This document shows positions 28,253 to 36,867 of a stretch of DNA of 64,000 bases, piece by piece. The notes under the pieces are model-generated. The model made no database searches. It was not told the DNA's origin and saw nothing but the letters and a program-made list of their open reading frames with translations. Position numbers and translations under genes: made by a program. Numbering within the stretch: position 1 is the stretch's first letter; each line of letters begins with the position of its first letter. The DNA is from JADJPO01 sp046330955 (GTDB lineage Bacteria; Actinomycetota; Actinomycetes; Actinomycetales; Kineosporiaceae), in NCBI GenBank assembly GCA_046330955.1, contig JAXLRT010000003.1:271544-335543 (forward strand), written 5' to 3'.

Positions 28253-29461
28253 GGGGTGATGCCGGCGAGGCCGATGCCAGGCCAACCGCTCCGTCAGGGC
28301 CGGCCAGGCCGGACCACCCGTGGTCCGGCCGTCGTCCGCCCGGAGCAGTGCCCGGTCGACCACCAGGCGCCCGGTGGCATCGCAGCCGACCACGCCGATC
28401 TCGGCCACCTCGCGCCGCACCGTGGTGCGCCGCACGTGCACCACGACGTCCAGCGCCGCGGCGCTGGGCGTGCACCCCCTCCCGCTCAGGCCGGCGATCA
28501 GGCCGAGCGCCTCCAGCAGGCCGGGACCTCAGCCGGAGCGTTCGCGTGCAACGTGCCGCAGCGCCCAGGTGCCCGGTGTTGAGGGCCGCCAGCAGGTCGC
28601 GCACCTCGCTGCCGCGGCGCTCACCGACCACCAGCCGGTCCGGACGCATCCGCAGCGCCTGGCAGCACGAGCACGTCCAGCCCGACCTCGCCGCGGCCCT
28701 CGACGTTGGCGTGCCGAGCCTCCAACCGGACCACGTGGGGATGGCGCGGCCGCAGCTCACCGACGTCCTCCACCAGCACGATCCACTCGGTCGAGGGCAC
28801 CGGCGAGAGCAGGGCGGCGAGCAGGGTGGTCTTGCCTGCGCCGGTGCCCCGGTGACCAGGAACGCTGCTCGAGCCGAGATCAGCGCCGCCAGCACCTCGT
28901 GCCAGGCGGGCGCCACTGCCGGCGGCCACCAGGGCCGCGAGGTCGGCCGGAGCCCACGCAGGGTGCGCAGGCTGATGTGGGTGCCCTCGGGAGCGACCGG
29001 GGGCACGACGGCGTGCAACCGGATCCCCCGGGCAACCGGGCGTCGACCCAGGGCAGACCCTCGTCGAGCCGGCGCCCTGCCAGGGACGCCAACCGGACGG
29101 CGAGCGCCCGCACCTGGTGCTCGCCGTCCAGGGTGAAGCCGGCGTCCACCAGGCCGTGGCCCCGGTCCAGCCAGATCCGGCCGCCGCCGTTCACCAGGAT
29201 GTCGGTGACCCGCAGGTCGTCGACCAGCCCTTGCAGCGGCCCCAGGCCCTGCGTGTGTTCGCGCACCGAGTCGGCGGCGGCGCGCAGTCCCTCGGCACCC
29301 AGCACCTGGCCGTGGCGGGTGCTCACCGCCCCGATCTCGGTGGTCAGGCGCCCGACTCCGACCGGGTCCTCCGACCGACTGACCCGAGCCCGTAGCGGTG
29401 CCAGCAACTCGTGCGGGTTCGTCGGCCGGGGACTTCCCGGCCCCCGGGCCGTCGGCGTCAC
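28249..29461 (-). pseudogene. tadA: TadA/CpaF pilus assembly ATPase, several frameshifts
   Basis: GTG at 29461 overlaps the corrected ssd stop by 4 bases. Fragments in three frames give LGPLQGLVDDLRVTDILVNG, LAVRLASLAGRRLDEGLPWV, LHAVVPPVAPEGTHISLR, the Walker A motif GTGAGKTTLLAALLSP, VLVEDVGELRP, RPDRLVVGERRGSEVRDLL and ALNTGH, then AEIGVVGCDATGRLVVDRAL and an ending GLAGITP. These cover a complete secretion ATPase that powers Flp pilus assembly. At least five one-base shifts interrupt it. The order of conserved motifs is undisturbed, so error rather than decay is favoured. Confidence 0.78.
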
Positions 29462-30677
29462 GGCGACACCTGCGACCTGTGCGACCTCAGCGACAGAGAC
29501 TCGATCTCGATCGCCAGTTCGGCCGTCAGCCGACGGCACATCGCCTCGAGCGGCCCGCGCGCGCGAACCGGCGCGAGACCCTGGTCGAGGGCTGCCCCCA
29601 GCCCAGCTCGGCGCGCATGTCACCCGCCAGCGGCAGGCGAGGCGCATCGGCCACCGCCTCGGCCGACAGCCCGGTCGGCGCCGGCCCCGCACCACGCAGC
29701 CGAAGCCGACGGCAGGCCGGCTCCAGCTGGGCGACCACCCGGCCCGCCGCCGCCGTCGCCTGCACCTCCGCCGGGACCACCAGCACCACCTGGCCCGCCC
29801 ACCGCAGCGCGGTGAGCACGGCCTCGTCGAGCCGGCGCGGCAGATCCATCACCACCAGGCGGCTCTCGCGGGTGAGGGCATCCAGGACGGCAGCGACCGC
29901 CTCGGGCCGGCTGGCCGGCTCACCGCTGCGTTCCCAACCGAGCACCCGGACCCCGAACGCCTGCGGCAGGCCCGAGCGCAACAGACCCGGCTGCAGCCGC
30001 CCCGCCACCGCCGACAGGTCCTCCCACCGCAACCCGGGTTCGTCGTGGGTGCCGATCATCACGTCCAGCCCGCCACCGAGCGGATCGAGATCGACCAGCA
30101 CCGGTTCGAGCCCCTGCCGCGCGGCCGTGACCGCCAGCGCCACGGCCAGTGTGCTGGCGCCGGCACCGCCTCGCCCACCGACCACCGCGACCACCGCCGC
30201 GGTGCGATGCCCGCTCACCGCGTCGAGCATGCGGTCGAGCAGCCACGAGCGGGCCTCCGGCAGGATCGCGACCTGCTCGGCACCGAGGGTGAGGGCGTCC
30301 TGCCAGACGGCCGGATCGGCCGGCGCGCGCCCCACCACCACCACGCCGACCCGAGCGCCCCGGAGGCTGACGGATCGGGCCGGCGCTGCGCCGATCGCGA
30401 CCTGTGCGCCGAGGCGATCCACCCCGATCAGCACCAGGTCGGCAGATGGTGCGCCGGCCAGGCGCGTCGTCCGGGTCAGTTCGGCGCCGGCGGCGGCGGC
30501 CAGGCCCTCGACGCTGTCGGCCAGCGCGTCGTCCTCGGTGATCAGGACGAGGCGGCCGGCGCCGGGAACGGCCCCGCCCCCGGGCACGCGCTCACCAGGT
30601 CCGCCGGATCGATCACCTGCTCCGGTCGCGGAACGCGCCCTCGGTCGGACGGAGCGGGACCGCGCACCGGGCGTCAT
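29458..30677 (-). CDS. ssd: Septum-site-determining protein Ssd / CpaE-like ATPase
   Basis: The open frame from ATG 30677 runs to 29526 and shows a receiver-like N-terminus (LVLITEDDALADSVEG), a deviant Walker A GGRGGAGASTLA, VLVDLDPLGGGLDV and RLVVMDLPRRLDEAV. This is the MinD/CpaE-like protein called Ssd in mycobacteria (Rv3660c), which affects septation and starts the tad cluster. The last about 40 residues appear frameshifted: restoring one base near 29592 gives ALDQGLAPVRARGPLEAMCR and a TGA at 29458 overlapping the tadA start, which is the end listed here. Confidence 0.8.
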
Positions 30678-31160
30678 CGCGCGCCCGCCGGCAACGGTTC
30701 GGGGTTCATCGGCAGCATGCCGCGAGGCTCGCGCGGACGGCGTCCCGGCACCACCGGGCGGCCCGCAGCTGTGGACAATGTGACGATCCGGCCCGACTGT
30801 GCACGCGTTGTCCGGATCGTTGCGGGCCCGGCCCCAGGAGCATCCACCCCGAGAGGGACGCCAAACGACGACGACCCCCGCTGGGGGGAGCGGGGGCCGT
30901 CAGCCGGTCCGGCTCGGGGGGGAGGAGTCGGACGGCGGCACGGCTCAAAGGCCGTTGACAGCAGTCTGTACCGCGGAGGAACCGGCTGCAAGCGGGCCGG
31001 CCCATTTCGTAGGCCGAGAGGGTGACGTGCACCACAAGGGATTCCCCACCAGAGGTCTTCCCGGTAGTGGGGCCAGCGACCAAGGTCCCGTCCTGGACCC
31101 GACCGGACACCGGATCGGATCCATCCGGGGCTTGTCGGAACCCCTGCCTATCCTGAAGCC
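30678..31160. other. Divergent intergenic region between ssd and the HAD gene
   Basis: No gene is supported in these 483 bases. An 8-bp perfect hairpin with a G6 loop (CCCCCGCT at 30875-30882, AGCGGGGG at 30889-30896) lies 200 bases upstream of ssd. TTGACA occurs at 30955-30960 without a convincing partner hexamer. TATCCT at 31149-31154 precedes the HAD start by six bases. Confidence 0.5.
31149..31154 (+). promoter_or_regulatory. -10 hexamer TATCCT for a leaderless HAD transcript
   Basis: TATCCT ends six bases before the ATG at 31161, and there is no purine-rich ribosome site in between (GAAGCC). A TAnnnT box at this distance places transcription start on the A of ATG, as in leaderless actinobacterial mRNAs. 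Confidence 0.5.
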
Positions 31161-32033
31161 ATGTCCACCGCCGCGCAGGATCCCGCCGGGGTACCTCACC
31201 CGGCCCGGCCGAACACGCGTGCCCGAGCGCTGCGTCCGGCGGCGTTCTTCGACCTCGACAAGACGATCATCGCGCGGTCGAGTCTGTTCGCCTTCTCGCG
31301 GCCGTTCCTGGCGGGCGGTCTGATCACCCGGCGCGCCGTCGTCCGCAGCGCGTACGCGCACTTCCTGTTCCAGGTCGGCGGCGCCGATCACGACCAGATC
31401 GAACGGACGCGCGAATACCTCACGGCCCTGGTCACCGGGTGGGATGTGCAGCAGGTACGCGACATCGTGGCCGAGACCCTGGAGCAACAGATCGTCCCGG
31501 TGGTCTATCGCGAGGCCACGGACCTGATCGAGGAACACCATCGTGCCGGCCGGGACGTGGTGATCGTCTCGGCCTCCGGCAGCGAGGTGGTCGAGCCGAT
31601 CGGGGCGATGCTCGGTGCCGATCACGTGATCGCCACCCGGATCATGGTCGACCAGGGCGTCTACACCGGCGAGATCGACTTCTACGCCTACGGCGAGAAC
31701 AAGGCGGTTGCCGTCCGCGAACTGGCGGCTCGGCGCGGGTACGACCTCGATGCCAGTTACGCCTACAGCGACTCCTCCACCGACCTGCCACTGCTCGAGG
31801 CGGTGGGCCACCCGCACGCGGTCAATCCGGATCGAGCGCTGCGCAAGGAGGCGTCGATGCGCGGCTGGCCGGTGCTCGACTTCACCCAGCCGATGAGCCT
31901 GCGTGACCGGCTGCCGCGTATCGGCGCGCCACCCCGGTCGGTCAAGGTGGCCTCGGGCGCCCTCGCGGGCGGGGCGGTCGCCGCCGGCCTCACGTACCTG
32001 GTCACCCGGCGCCGCGTCCAGCGCGGGCTCTGA
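31161..32033 (+). CDS. HAD-IB family phosphatase-like hydrolase
   Basis: The 290-residue product has HAD motif I as AFFDLDKTI, motif II in VVIVSASGSEVV, and motif III/IV YSDSSTDLPLLE. The C-terminus has a hydrophobic segment (LAGGAVAAGLTYLV) followed by RRR, suggesting membrane anchoring. It belongs to the HAD subfamily IB (SerB-related) proteins; the mycobacterial gene in the same place is Rv3661. The substrate is unknown. It is the first plus-strand gene after the tad cluster. Confidence 0.88.
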   Translation: MSTAAQDPAGVPHPARPNTRARALRPAAFFDLDKTIIARSSLFAFSRPFLAGGLITRRAVVRSAYAHFLFQVGGADHDQIERTREYLTALVTGWDVQQVRDIVAETLEQQIVPVVYREATDLIEEHHRAGRDVVIVSASGSEVVEPIGAMLGADHVIATRIMVDQGVYTGEIDFYAYGENKAVAVRELAARRGYDLDASYAYSDSSTDLPLLEAVGHPHAVNPDRALRKEASMRGWPVLDFTQPMSLRDRLPRIGAPPRSVKVASGALAGGAVAAGLTYLVTRRRVQRGL

Positions 32034-32065
32034 GACCCGCGGCCGCGAGTTCCGAGGGACCGGCG

Positions 32066-33004
32066 ATGAGCCGCGAGGTGCTGGGGCCGGGCGACGCGAG
32101 GGCGGACGGGGACTGGGACGAGACCTGGGACGCCGCCGTCCCGACGCCACCCGACCTCCCCGCCCGCGCGATCCCGCCGCGCCGGCGCCGCGTCCTGGCC
32201 GGCGTGGCGTTCGCCGTCGGCGTCCTCATCGGCTGGCCGGCCGTCGGCGCGGCCTCCTGGACCCCCGCGGTCAACGATCCTCCCGGGCTGAGCCTGGCCG
32301 CCACCCTGCTCGACCTGCATGCCGACCCGGACGCCGCGAGCCCGGCGCCGGGCAGCGACGCACGGTTGTCGGTGATCGCCGACCTGCAGGTCACCAACCT
32401 CACCGGCGAGGCGATCACCCTCGATGGCCCGGGGGCACCCCTGACCGCCGCCCGGGTACGCCGGCTGACGCCGTCGTCCACGACCCTCGCCGCCCGGACC
32501 GGCCGCCGGGTGACGGCCGCGATCGAGATCGGCTGCGGCTCGCCGCAACCCCTCGACCTGCCCCCGCTGAGGATCGCTCGCGCCGACGGCCGCCGGGGCA
32601 ATGTCCCGATCGACGGCGCGGCCTCCGAACTGACCGCCTGGTGTGCCCGGCACCGCCCCGAGCAGGCACTGCAGCTGCGTCGGGTGGTCGTGGACGGCGA
32701 GCGGCTGCGCGTCGACCTGACCATGCCGAGCGGCCGCACTGCCCTGGTGGCCCAACTCGAGGCCGGCGGCGTCGTCCTGACCGGGCGGCCGCTGCCGGCC
32801 ATGGTGGACGGGCAGGTCCGCAGCATCTGGCTCGACCCGCCCGGCGACTGCGACGCCAGGTGGCTCGCCGACGGATTCCCGTCGGCCCTCGAGCTGACCC
32901 TCGAGGTGCCCGCCACCCCCGAACGCGGATCTCGCTCGTGGTCCCGCCTGGCCGGCGGCGCGATCCTGCCCCAGTGGCTGCTGGACACCTCGTGCTCCGG
33001 CTGA
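32066..33004 (+). CDS. Membrane-anchored exported protein, unknown function
   Basis: The 312-residue product has an acidic N-terminus, RRRR, then one hydrophobic helix (VLAGVAFAVGVLIGWPAVG near 50-70), so most of it should lie outside the cell. The exported part is beta-rich and has cysteines near residues 168, 193 and 252 and at the C-terminus. I recognise no domain. It starts 32 bases after the HAD gene and its last 13 bases overlap the next gene, which has the same architecture, so the two probably work as a pair. Confidence 0.7.
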   Translation: MSREVLGPGDARADGDWDETWDAAVPTPPDLPARAIPPRRRRVLAGVAFAVGVLIGWPAVGAASWTPAVNDPPGLSLAATLLDLHADPDAASPAPGSDARLSVIADLQVTNLTGEAITLDGPGAPLTAARVRRLTPSSTTLAARTGRRVTAAIEIGCGSPQPLDLPPLRIARADGRRGNVPIDGAASELTAWCARHRPEQALQLRRVVVDGERLRVDLTMPSGRTALVAQLEAGGVVLTGRPLPAMVDGQVRSIWLDPPGDCDARWLADGFPSALELTLEVPATPERGSRSWSRLAGGAILPQWLLDTSCSG

Positions 33005-33897
33005 CCCGCGAGCCGAGCGACCGGACGACGGCCGGCCGGCCGATCGCGGCCCTGCTGGCGTGGGGTCTGGTCGGCCTGGTGACCAGCATCGTGGCCCGGT
33101 CGGCGGTCGAGGGGCCGCAGGCGCTGCCCGCGGGCCGGGCCGTGGTCGCGACGGTGACGGTGGCCGGCTTCGGTGACCTCCCGTCGGCCCGGGCCGACCT
33201 GCAGCTGGCGGTGATCAACCGGGGCGAGGACGACGTCACGATCGACAGCGTGACGCTCGACGTCCCGGGTCGGGCGCCGCTCGTGCTCGACGAAGGGGTC
33301 ATGGCCCAGCCGGGTCGGACCGTCTGGCTGCCGCTCGCCCTGCCGCTGGCGTGCGGGGACGGGCCGGCCTCACCGGCGGATGCGTTCACGGTGCTGGTGC
33401 GGGTGACTCCGGCCGGCGCCTCGGCCGGGTCGTCGCCGGACGGACCCCCGGTGGCGCCCTCCACCGTGGTCGCCACCCGATCGGGCCGCCCGCCGGACGG
33501 CGCGACCCTGTGCGATCAGGCCGACGCCACGGTGGGGCCGCGCCCACAGGCCGCGGCCCGCTTGGTGTCGGCCACCCTGGCCGGAGCCCGGGGCACCGTC
33601 CGCGTCGCGGGCCTGCCGGCCGGGACGGTGATCTCGGCCCTGGCCGGCACCGTGCCGGTCCCGCTCGATCACCGCGTGATCGTGACCCAGGGCGCCACGG
33701 TCGACCTGCCGCTGCAGGCCCCCGACTGTCCCGTCGCGGGTGATCGTCCGGTGGCCACCTCATTGGGGCTGGTGCTCACCACGCCGGACGACCCGGCGCT
33801 GCTGGTGCGCGTGGACGTGGGCAGGTCGTTGGCCGCCTGGCTGCTGGGCCACGCGCGGGCCGGCTGCGGCACGCCGAGCGCACAGCCCTCAGGCTGA
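32992..33897 (+). CDS. Membrane-anchored exported protein, partner of upstream gene
   Basis: GTG at 32992 lies inside the end of the previous gene. The 301-residue product starts with a Ser/Thr/Arg-rich stretch, one hydrophobic helix (PIAALLAWGLVGLVTSIVA), then Ig-like beta-rich sequence with LQLAVINRGEDDVTIDSVTL and four cysteines (in LACGDG, TLCDQA, APDCPV and RAGCGT) that could pair outside the cell. No family is recognised. Like its neighbour it repeats themes such as VTNLTGEAITL / VINRGEDDVTI, suggesting related folds. Its stop overlaps the convergent Fic-like gene by 9 bases. Confidence 0.68.
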   Translation: MLRLTREPSDRTTAGRPIAALLAWGLVGLVTSIVARSAVEGPQALPAGRAVVATVTVAGFGDLPSARADLQLAVINRGEDDVTIDSVTLDVPGRAPLVLDEGVMAQPGRTVWLPLALPLACGDGPASPADAFTVLVRVTPAGASAGSSPDGPPVAPSTVVATRSGRPPDGATLCDQADATVGPRPQAAARLVSATLAGARGTVRVAGLPAGTVISALAGTVPVPLDHRVIVTQGATVDLPLQAPDCPVAGDRPVATSLGLVLTTPDDPALLVRVDVGRSLAAWLLGHARAGCGTPSAQPSG

Positions 33898-34752
33898 CCC
33901 CGTCAGCGTCGGCAGCCGCCCCGCCTGCACGGCGTCGCACACCGCACGACCCTCGGCGACGCCGTCCCGGACGGCCTCACCGAACAGCTGCAGCCAGGCG
34001 ATCACCCCGTCACGTCCCTGCGTCGCATAGGCCGCCAGGGCCAACGGGTAGGCCGGGCCGCGAGCCAGCAACGCGCCCTCCCAGACCGACAACCCGGAGG
34101 GGTCCAGGCCCCGCCCGATCAGCACCGCGCGCGCCAGAGCGCGGGCCACCACCAGGTTGCCCGCGACGAACGGCCGGACGACGGCCACCTCGGCCTGGGC
34201 GAGCCCGGCCACCACCAGCGCGGACGCCGTCCCCGCCCCGGACAGCAGCGTCACCACCGAGTCCAGCCGCGAGGCCAGCGCCGCCCCGGCCGGGGCGGGC
34301 ACCTCGACGCCGTCGTCGTCCAGCAGGTCGTGCCCGTCGCCGGGCAGCTCGCCGGCGGTGCGCGGCCGGCCCAGCGCGGCGTCGTCCACCAGCCCGGCGG
34401 CGGCGGCCAGGTGCAGCGAGGCCAGCGCCTGCAGCGGAGCCCGCTGCCAGGTGGCGCCGAGGCGTTCGACCGCGGCCAGTGCCCGGATGGCGCCGCGCAC
34501 CGTCAGTCCGGCGGCGTCGTCCGGCAGGTCGATCACGCCGCGGACGGCGTCCCGCACCATCGAGACCGGCACCCGGGCCCCCGACAACGCGGCGCTGGCC
34601 CGCGCGGCGCGCACCGAGGCCTCGGCAGCAGCCTCCGCCGAACGCCGTCGCAGGGCCTGGTGGCTGCGCAGGTCGGTCAGCGCCGCACGGACGCCCTCGC
34701 TCACCTCGGCCAGCCGCGGGTCGGCGGCCAGGGCCGCCACGGGATCGCTCAC
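33889..34752 (-). CDS. Degenerate Fic-like protein (Rv3662c-type), unknown function
   Basis: The 287-residue alpha-helical product contains VVRPFVAGNLVVARALAR where Fic AMP-transferases have HxFxxGNGRxxR; the catalytic His is Arg and the GNGR glycine is lost, so it is probably not an AMPylase. I recall database entries calling such proteins oxidoreductase without basis. GTG at 34752 (VSDPVAALAADPRLAEVSEG) is chosen because residues upstream look non-coding. It is 25 bases downstream of the HAD-like gene and probably co-transcribed with it. Confidence 0.65.
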   Translation of the reverse strand: MSDPVAALAADPRLAEVSEGVRAALTDLRSHQALRRRSAEAAAEASVRAARASAALSGARVPVSMVRDAVRGVIDLPDDAAGLTVRGAIRALAAVERLGATWQRAPLQALASLHLAAAAGLVDDAALGRPRTAGELPGDGHDLLDDDGVEVPAPAGAALASRLDSVVTLLSGAGTASALVVAGLAQAEVAVVRPFVAGNLVVARALARAVLIGRGLDPSGLSVWEGALLARGPAYPLALAAYATQGRDGVIAWLQLFGEAVRDGVAEGRAVCDAVQAGRLPTLTGSA

Positions 34753-34777
34753 CGACCCAGGATGGCAGGCGGTGAGG

Positions 34778-35440
34778 TCAGGCGGTGAGGGTGAGGGCCA
34801 GGCAGGCGGACCGCAGCCCGGCGGCACCGCGGAACAGGTGGGCATCCAACCCCGATCGGCGGGCCGCGGCCACGGTGTCGGGGCGTCCGGCCACGAACAG
34901 GCGCTGCCCGTGGGCGGTGGGGATGTCCCGCAACACCCGAGCCAGGAACCGCGGGTCGTTGGGGTCCTCGCCGCCGGACTGGGAGGGCACCGACCGCAGG
35001 CCGGGGGACGAGGTGTCGGGCCGGGCCGCGGGTGCGCCGACGGCGATCACGCGATCGAAGACGGTGAGCTGTTCGGCGTACTGGCCGCCCCATGCGGTCG
35101 AGGAGGTGTGGCGGTTGTCCAGCCCGACCAGGTACCAGTCGCGCTCGCGCAGGTCGAGCAGCACCTCCATCACCGCGACGTCGACCGACCCGTAGAGATC
35201 GGCGAAGATCGCCACCAGGTCCGCATCGCTGCCGTGCCACTGCAACCGGGCGCGCACGTGCCGGGCGTACTCGGATTCGCCCAGCCGGCCGGCCTCGAAG
35301 GCGCGGAAGGCGTCGTCGCGCAACTGGTCGGCCTCGGATACGGCCAGTGTTCCCCCGTTGGCCTCGCGCAGCCGCTGGTAGACCCGCTCCAGTCGCACCT
35401 CACCCACGACGGCGGCCAGGTCACAGATCAACACGGGCAT
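34778..35440 (-). CDS. Degenerate HAD-like protein
   Basis: The 220-residue product begins MPVLICDLAAVVGEVRLERV and continues FEAGRLGESEYARHVRARL, the cap pattern of small HAD phosphatases. In motif I the usual DxDxT appears as DLAAV, so the second catalytic aspartate and the threonine are gone and hydrolase activity is doubtful. ATG at 35440 is preceded by TAGCCT (35449-35454) at 8 bases, a possible leaderless start. It is divergent from the LytS-type kinase. Confidence 0.6.
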   Translation of the reverse strand: MPVLICDLAAVVGEVRLERVYQRLREANGGTLAVSEADQLRDDAFRAFEAGRLGESEYARHVRARLQWHGSDADLVAIFADLYGSVDVAVMEVLLDLRERDWYLVGLDNRHTSSTAWGGQYAEQLTVFDRVIAVGAPAARPDTSSPGLRSVPSQSGGEDPNDPRFLARVLRDIPTAHGQRLFVAGRPDTVAAARRSGLDAHLFRGAAGLRSACLALTLTA

Positions 35441-35564
35441 GTGGCCAGAGGCTAGACCTCTGGCGGGCTCCGGTCCGGGCACGACACAGGGTTCGGTCCG
35501 TTCGGTCCGGGCAACGGCTCCCCCGATCGGTTCGACTGTCGCGCCGGCACCGCGCCGGACCGTC

Positions 35565-35570
35565 TAGCGT
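35565..35570 (+). promoter_or_regulatory. -10 hexamer TAGCGT for the LytS kinase gene
   Basis: TAGCGT ends seven bases before the GTG at 35578 with no ribosome site between, again implying a leaderless mRNA. The divergent HAD-like gene has its own TAGCCT about 110 bases away. Confidence 0.45.
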
Positions 35571-35577
35571 TCGCTGC

Positions 35578-36777
35578 GTGAACAACGCCGCCTCGACCTC
35601 GGTCACCGGTCTGGTGCTGGTCGCCGTCATCGTGGCCGCCGCCAGCGCCCTGGTCGCCCGGGCCGTGTTGCGCCGTCGTGACCTGGGCACCACGGCCGAC
35701 CGGACGACGTTCGCCACGCTGCACACCGCTGCCCTGGCCACGCCCCACCTGCGCGAGGGGTTGACCCGCACCGGCGCGAGCCGGGCGATCCGCCACCTGC
35801 GCACGTTGCTGGGCACGCCCGCCGTGGCGCTGACCGACACCACGTCGCTGCTGGCCTGGGACGGCATCGGCGCCGCCTCCCACGAGGGCATGGCGATGGA
35901 CCACGTCAGCACGGTGATCAGCACCGGGCGCACCGCCGTCCTGAGCAGTACCACGGTCACCTGCAGCAAGCCGGACTGCCCGATCCGCTCGGCGGTGGTG
36001 GCTCCGGTGATCAGCGAGGAGCGGGTGATCGGGGCGCTGATCGCCTACGCCCCCGAGGCGACGGCCGGGCTGGTGCGGGCCACCCACGAGGTCGCCGAAT
36101 GGGTGTCGGCCCAGGTCGACCTGGCCGAGCTGGACCGCTCGCGCACCCGGGCGATCGAGGCCGAGCTGCGTGCGTTGCGCGCGCAGATCAGCCCGCACTT
36201 CGTCTACAACTCCCTGGCGGCGATCGCCTCGTTCGTGCGCACCGATCCCGAGCGCGCCCGCGAGCTGCTGCTGGAGTTCGCCGACTTCACCCGCTACGCG
36301 TTCCGTCGCGGCGGCGAGTTCACGACGCTGGCCGATGAGTTGCGCAACGTCGAGCGCTACCTGGTGCTCGAGCAGGCCCGGTTCGGTGACCGGCTGCAGG
36401 TGCAGTTGCAGGTGGCCCCGGAGGTGTTGTCGGTCGCCGTGCCGTTCCTGGCGGTGCAGCCGCTGGTCGAGAACGCCGTCCAGCACGGCCTGGAGGGCAA
36501 GACCGGCCCCGGCCGGGTCACCCTCGGCGCCTCCGACGCCGGCGCCGAGGCCCTGATCTGGGTCGAGGACGACGGCCCGGGCGCCGACCCCGAGCTGATG
36601 CGCGAGGTGCTCTCGGGCGAGAGCGTCGGCGACTCGGTGGGCATGAGCAACGTCGACGCCCGGCTGCGCCAGGTGTTCGGTGACGACTTCGGCCTGGTGG
36701 TCGAGACGGCACCGGGCGCCGGCACCAAGGTCAGCTTCCGCGTCCCCAAGTTCTCCCCCGGCGTCCGCCCCAACTGA
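35578..36777 (+). CDS. LytS/BtsS-type sensor histidine kinase
   Basis: The 399-residue product has one N-terminal membrane helix (GLVLVAVIVAAASALVA), a GAF-like region with cysteines at CSKPDCP, then a His_kinase domain whose phospho-acceptor lies in QISPHFVYNSLAAI, and an HATPase with LVENAVQHGLEGK and EDDGPGADP. LytS/BtsS kinases pair with LytTR regulators; one is encoded at 41069, four genes away. BtsS in E. coli responds to pyruvate, so an organic-acid signal is plausible given the symporters nearby; the CxxxxC pair could instead sense redox or metal. Confidence 0.88.
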   Translation: MNNAASTSVTGLVLVAVIVAAASALVARAVLRRRDLGTTADRTTFATLHTAALATPHLREGLTRTGASRAIRHLRTLLGTPAVALTDTTSLLAWDGIGAASHEGMAMDHVSTVISTGRTAVLSSTTVTCSKPDCPIRSAVVAPVISEERVIGALIAYAPEATAGLVRATHEVAEWVSAQVDLAELDRSRTRAIEAELRALRAQISPHFVYNSLAAIASFVRTDPERARELLLEFADFTRYAFRRGGEFTTLADELRNVERYLVLEQARFGDRLQVQLQVAPEVLSVAVPFLAVQPLVENAVQHGLEGKTGPGRVTLGASDAGAEALIWVEDDGPGADPELMREVLSGESVGDSVGMSNVDARLRQVFGDDFGLVVETAPGAGTKVSFRVPKFSPGVRPN

Positions 36778-36811
36778 CCCCGACCCACCCCCAAACCTGC
36801 AACCCCCTCAA

Positions 36812-36841
36812 AGTGGTCAGTCCTCGGGCGACACACCGGGT
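36812..36841 (+). repeat. Dispersed repeat motif, copy 1
   Basis: AGTGGTCAGTCCTCGGGCGA followed by CACACCGGGT lies between the convergent LytS and DUF559-type gene ends. It matches two copies, one direct and one inverted, on the other side of the DUF559-type gene (38010-38072). Confidence 0.65.
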
Positions 36842-36867
36842 GGGCCGGCCGGATTGTGCCCACTCGA

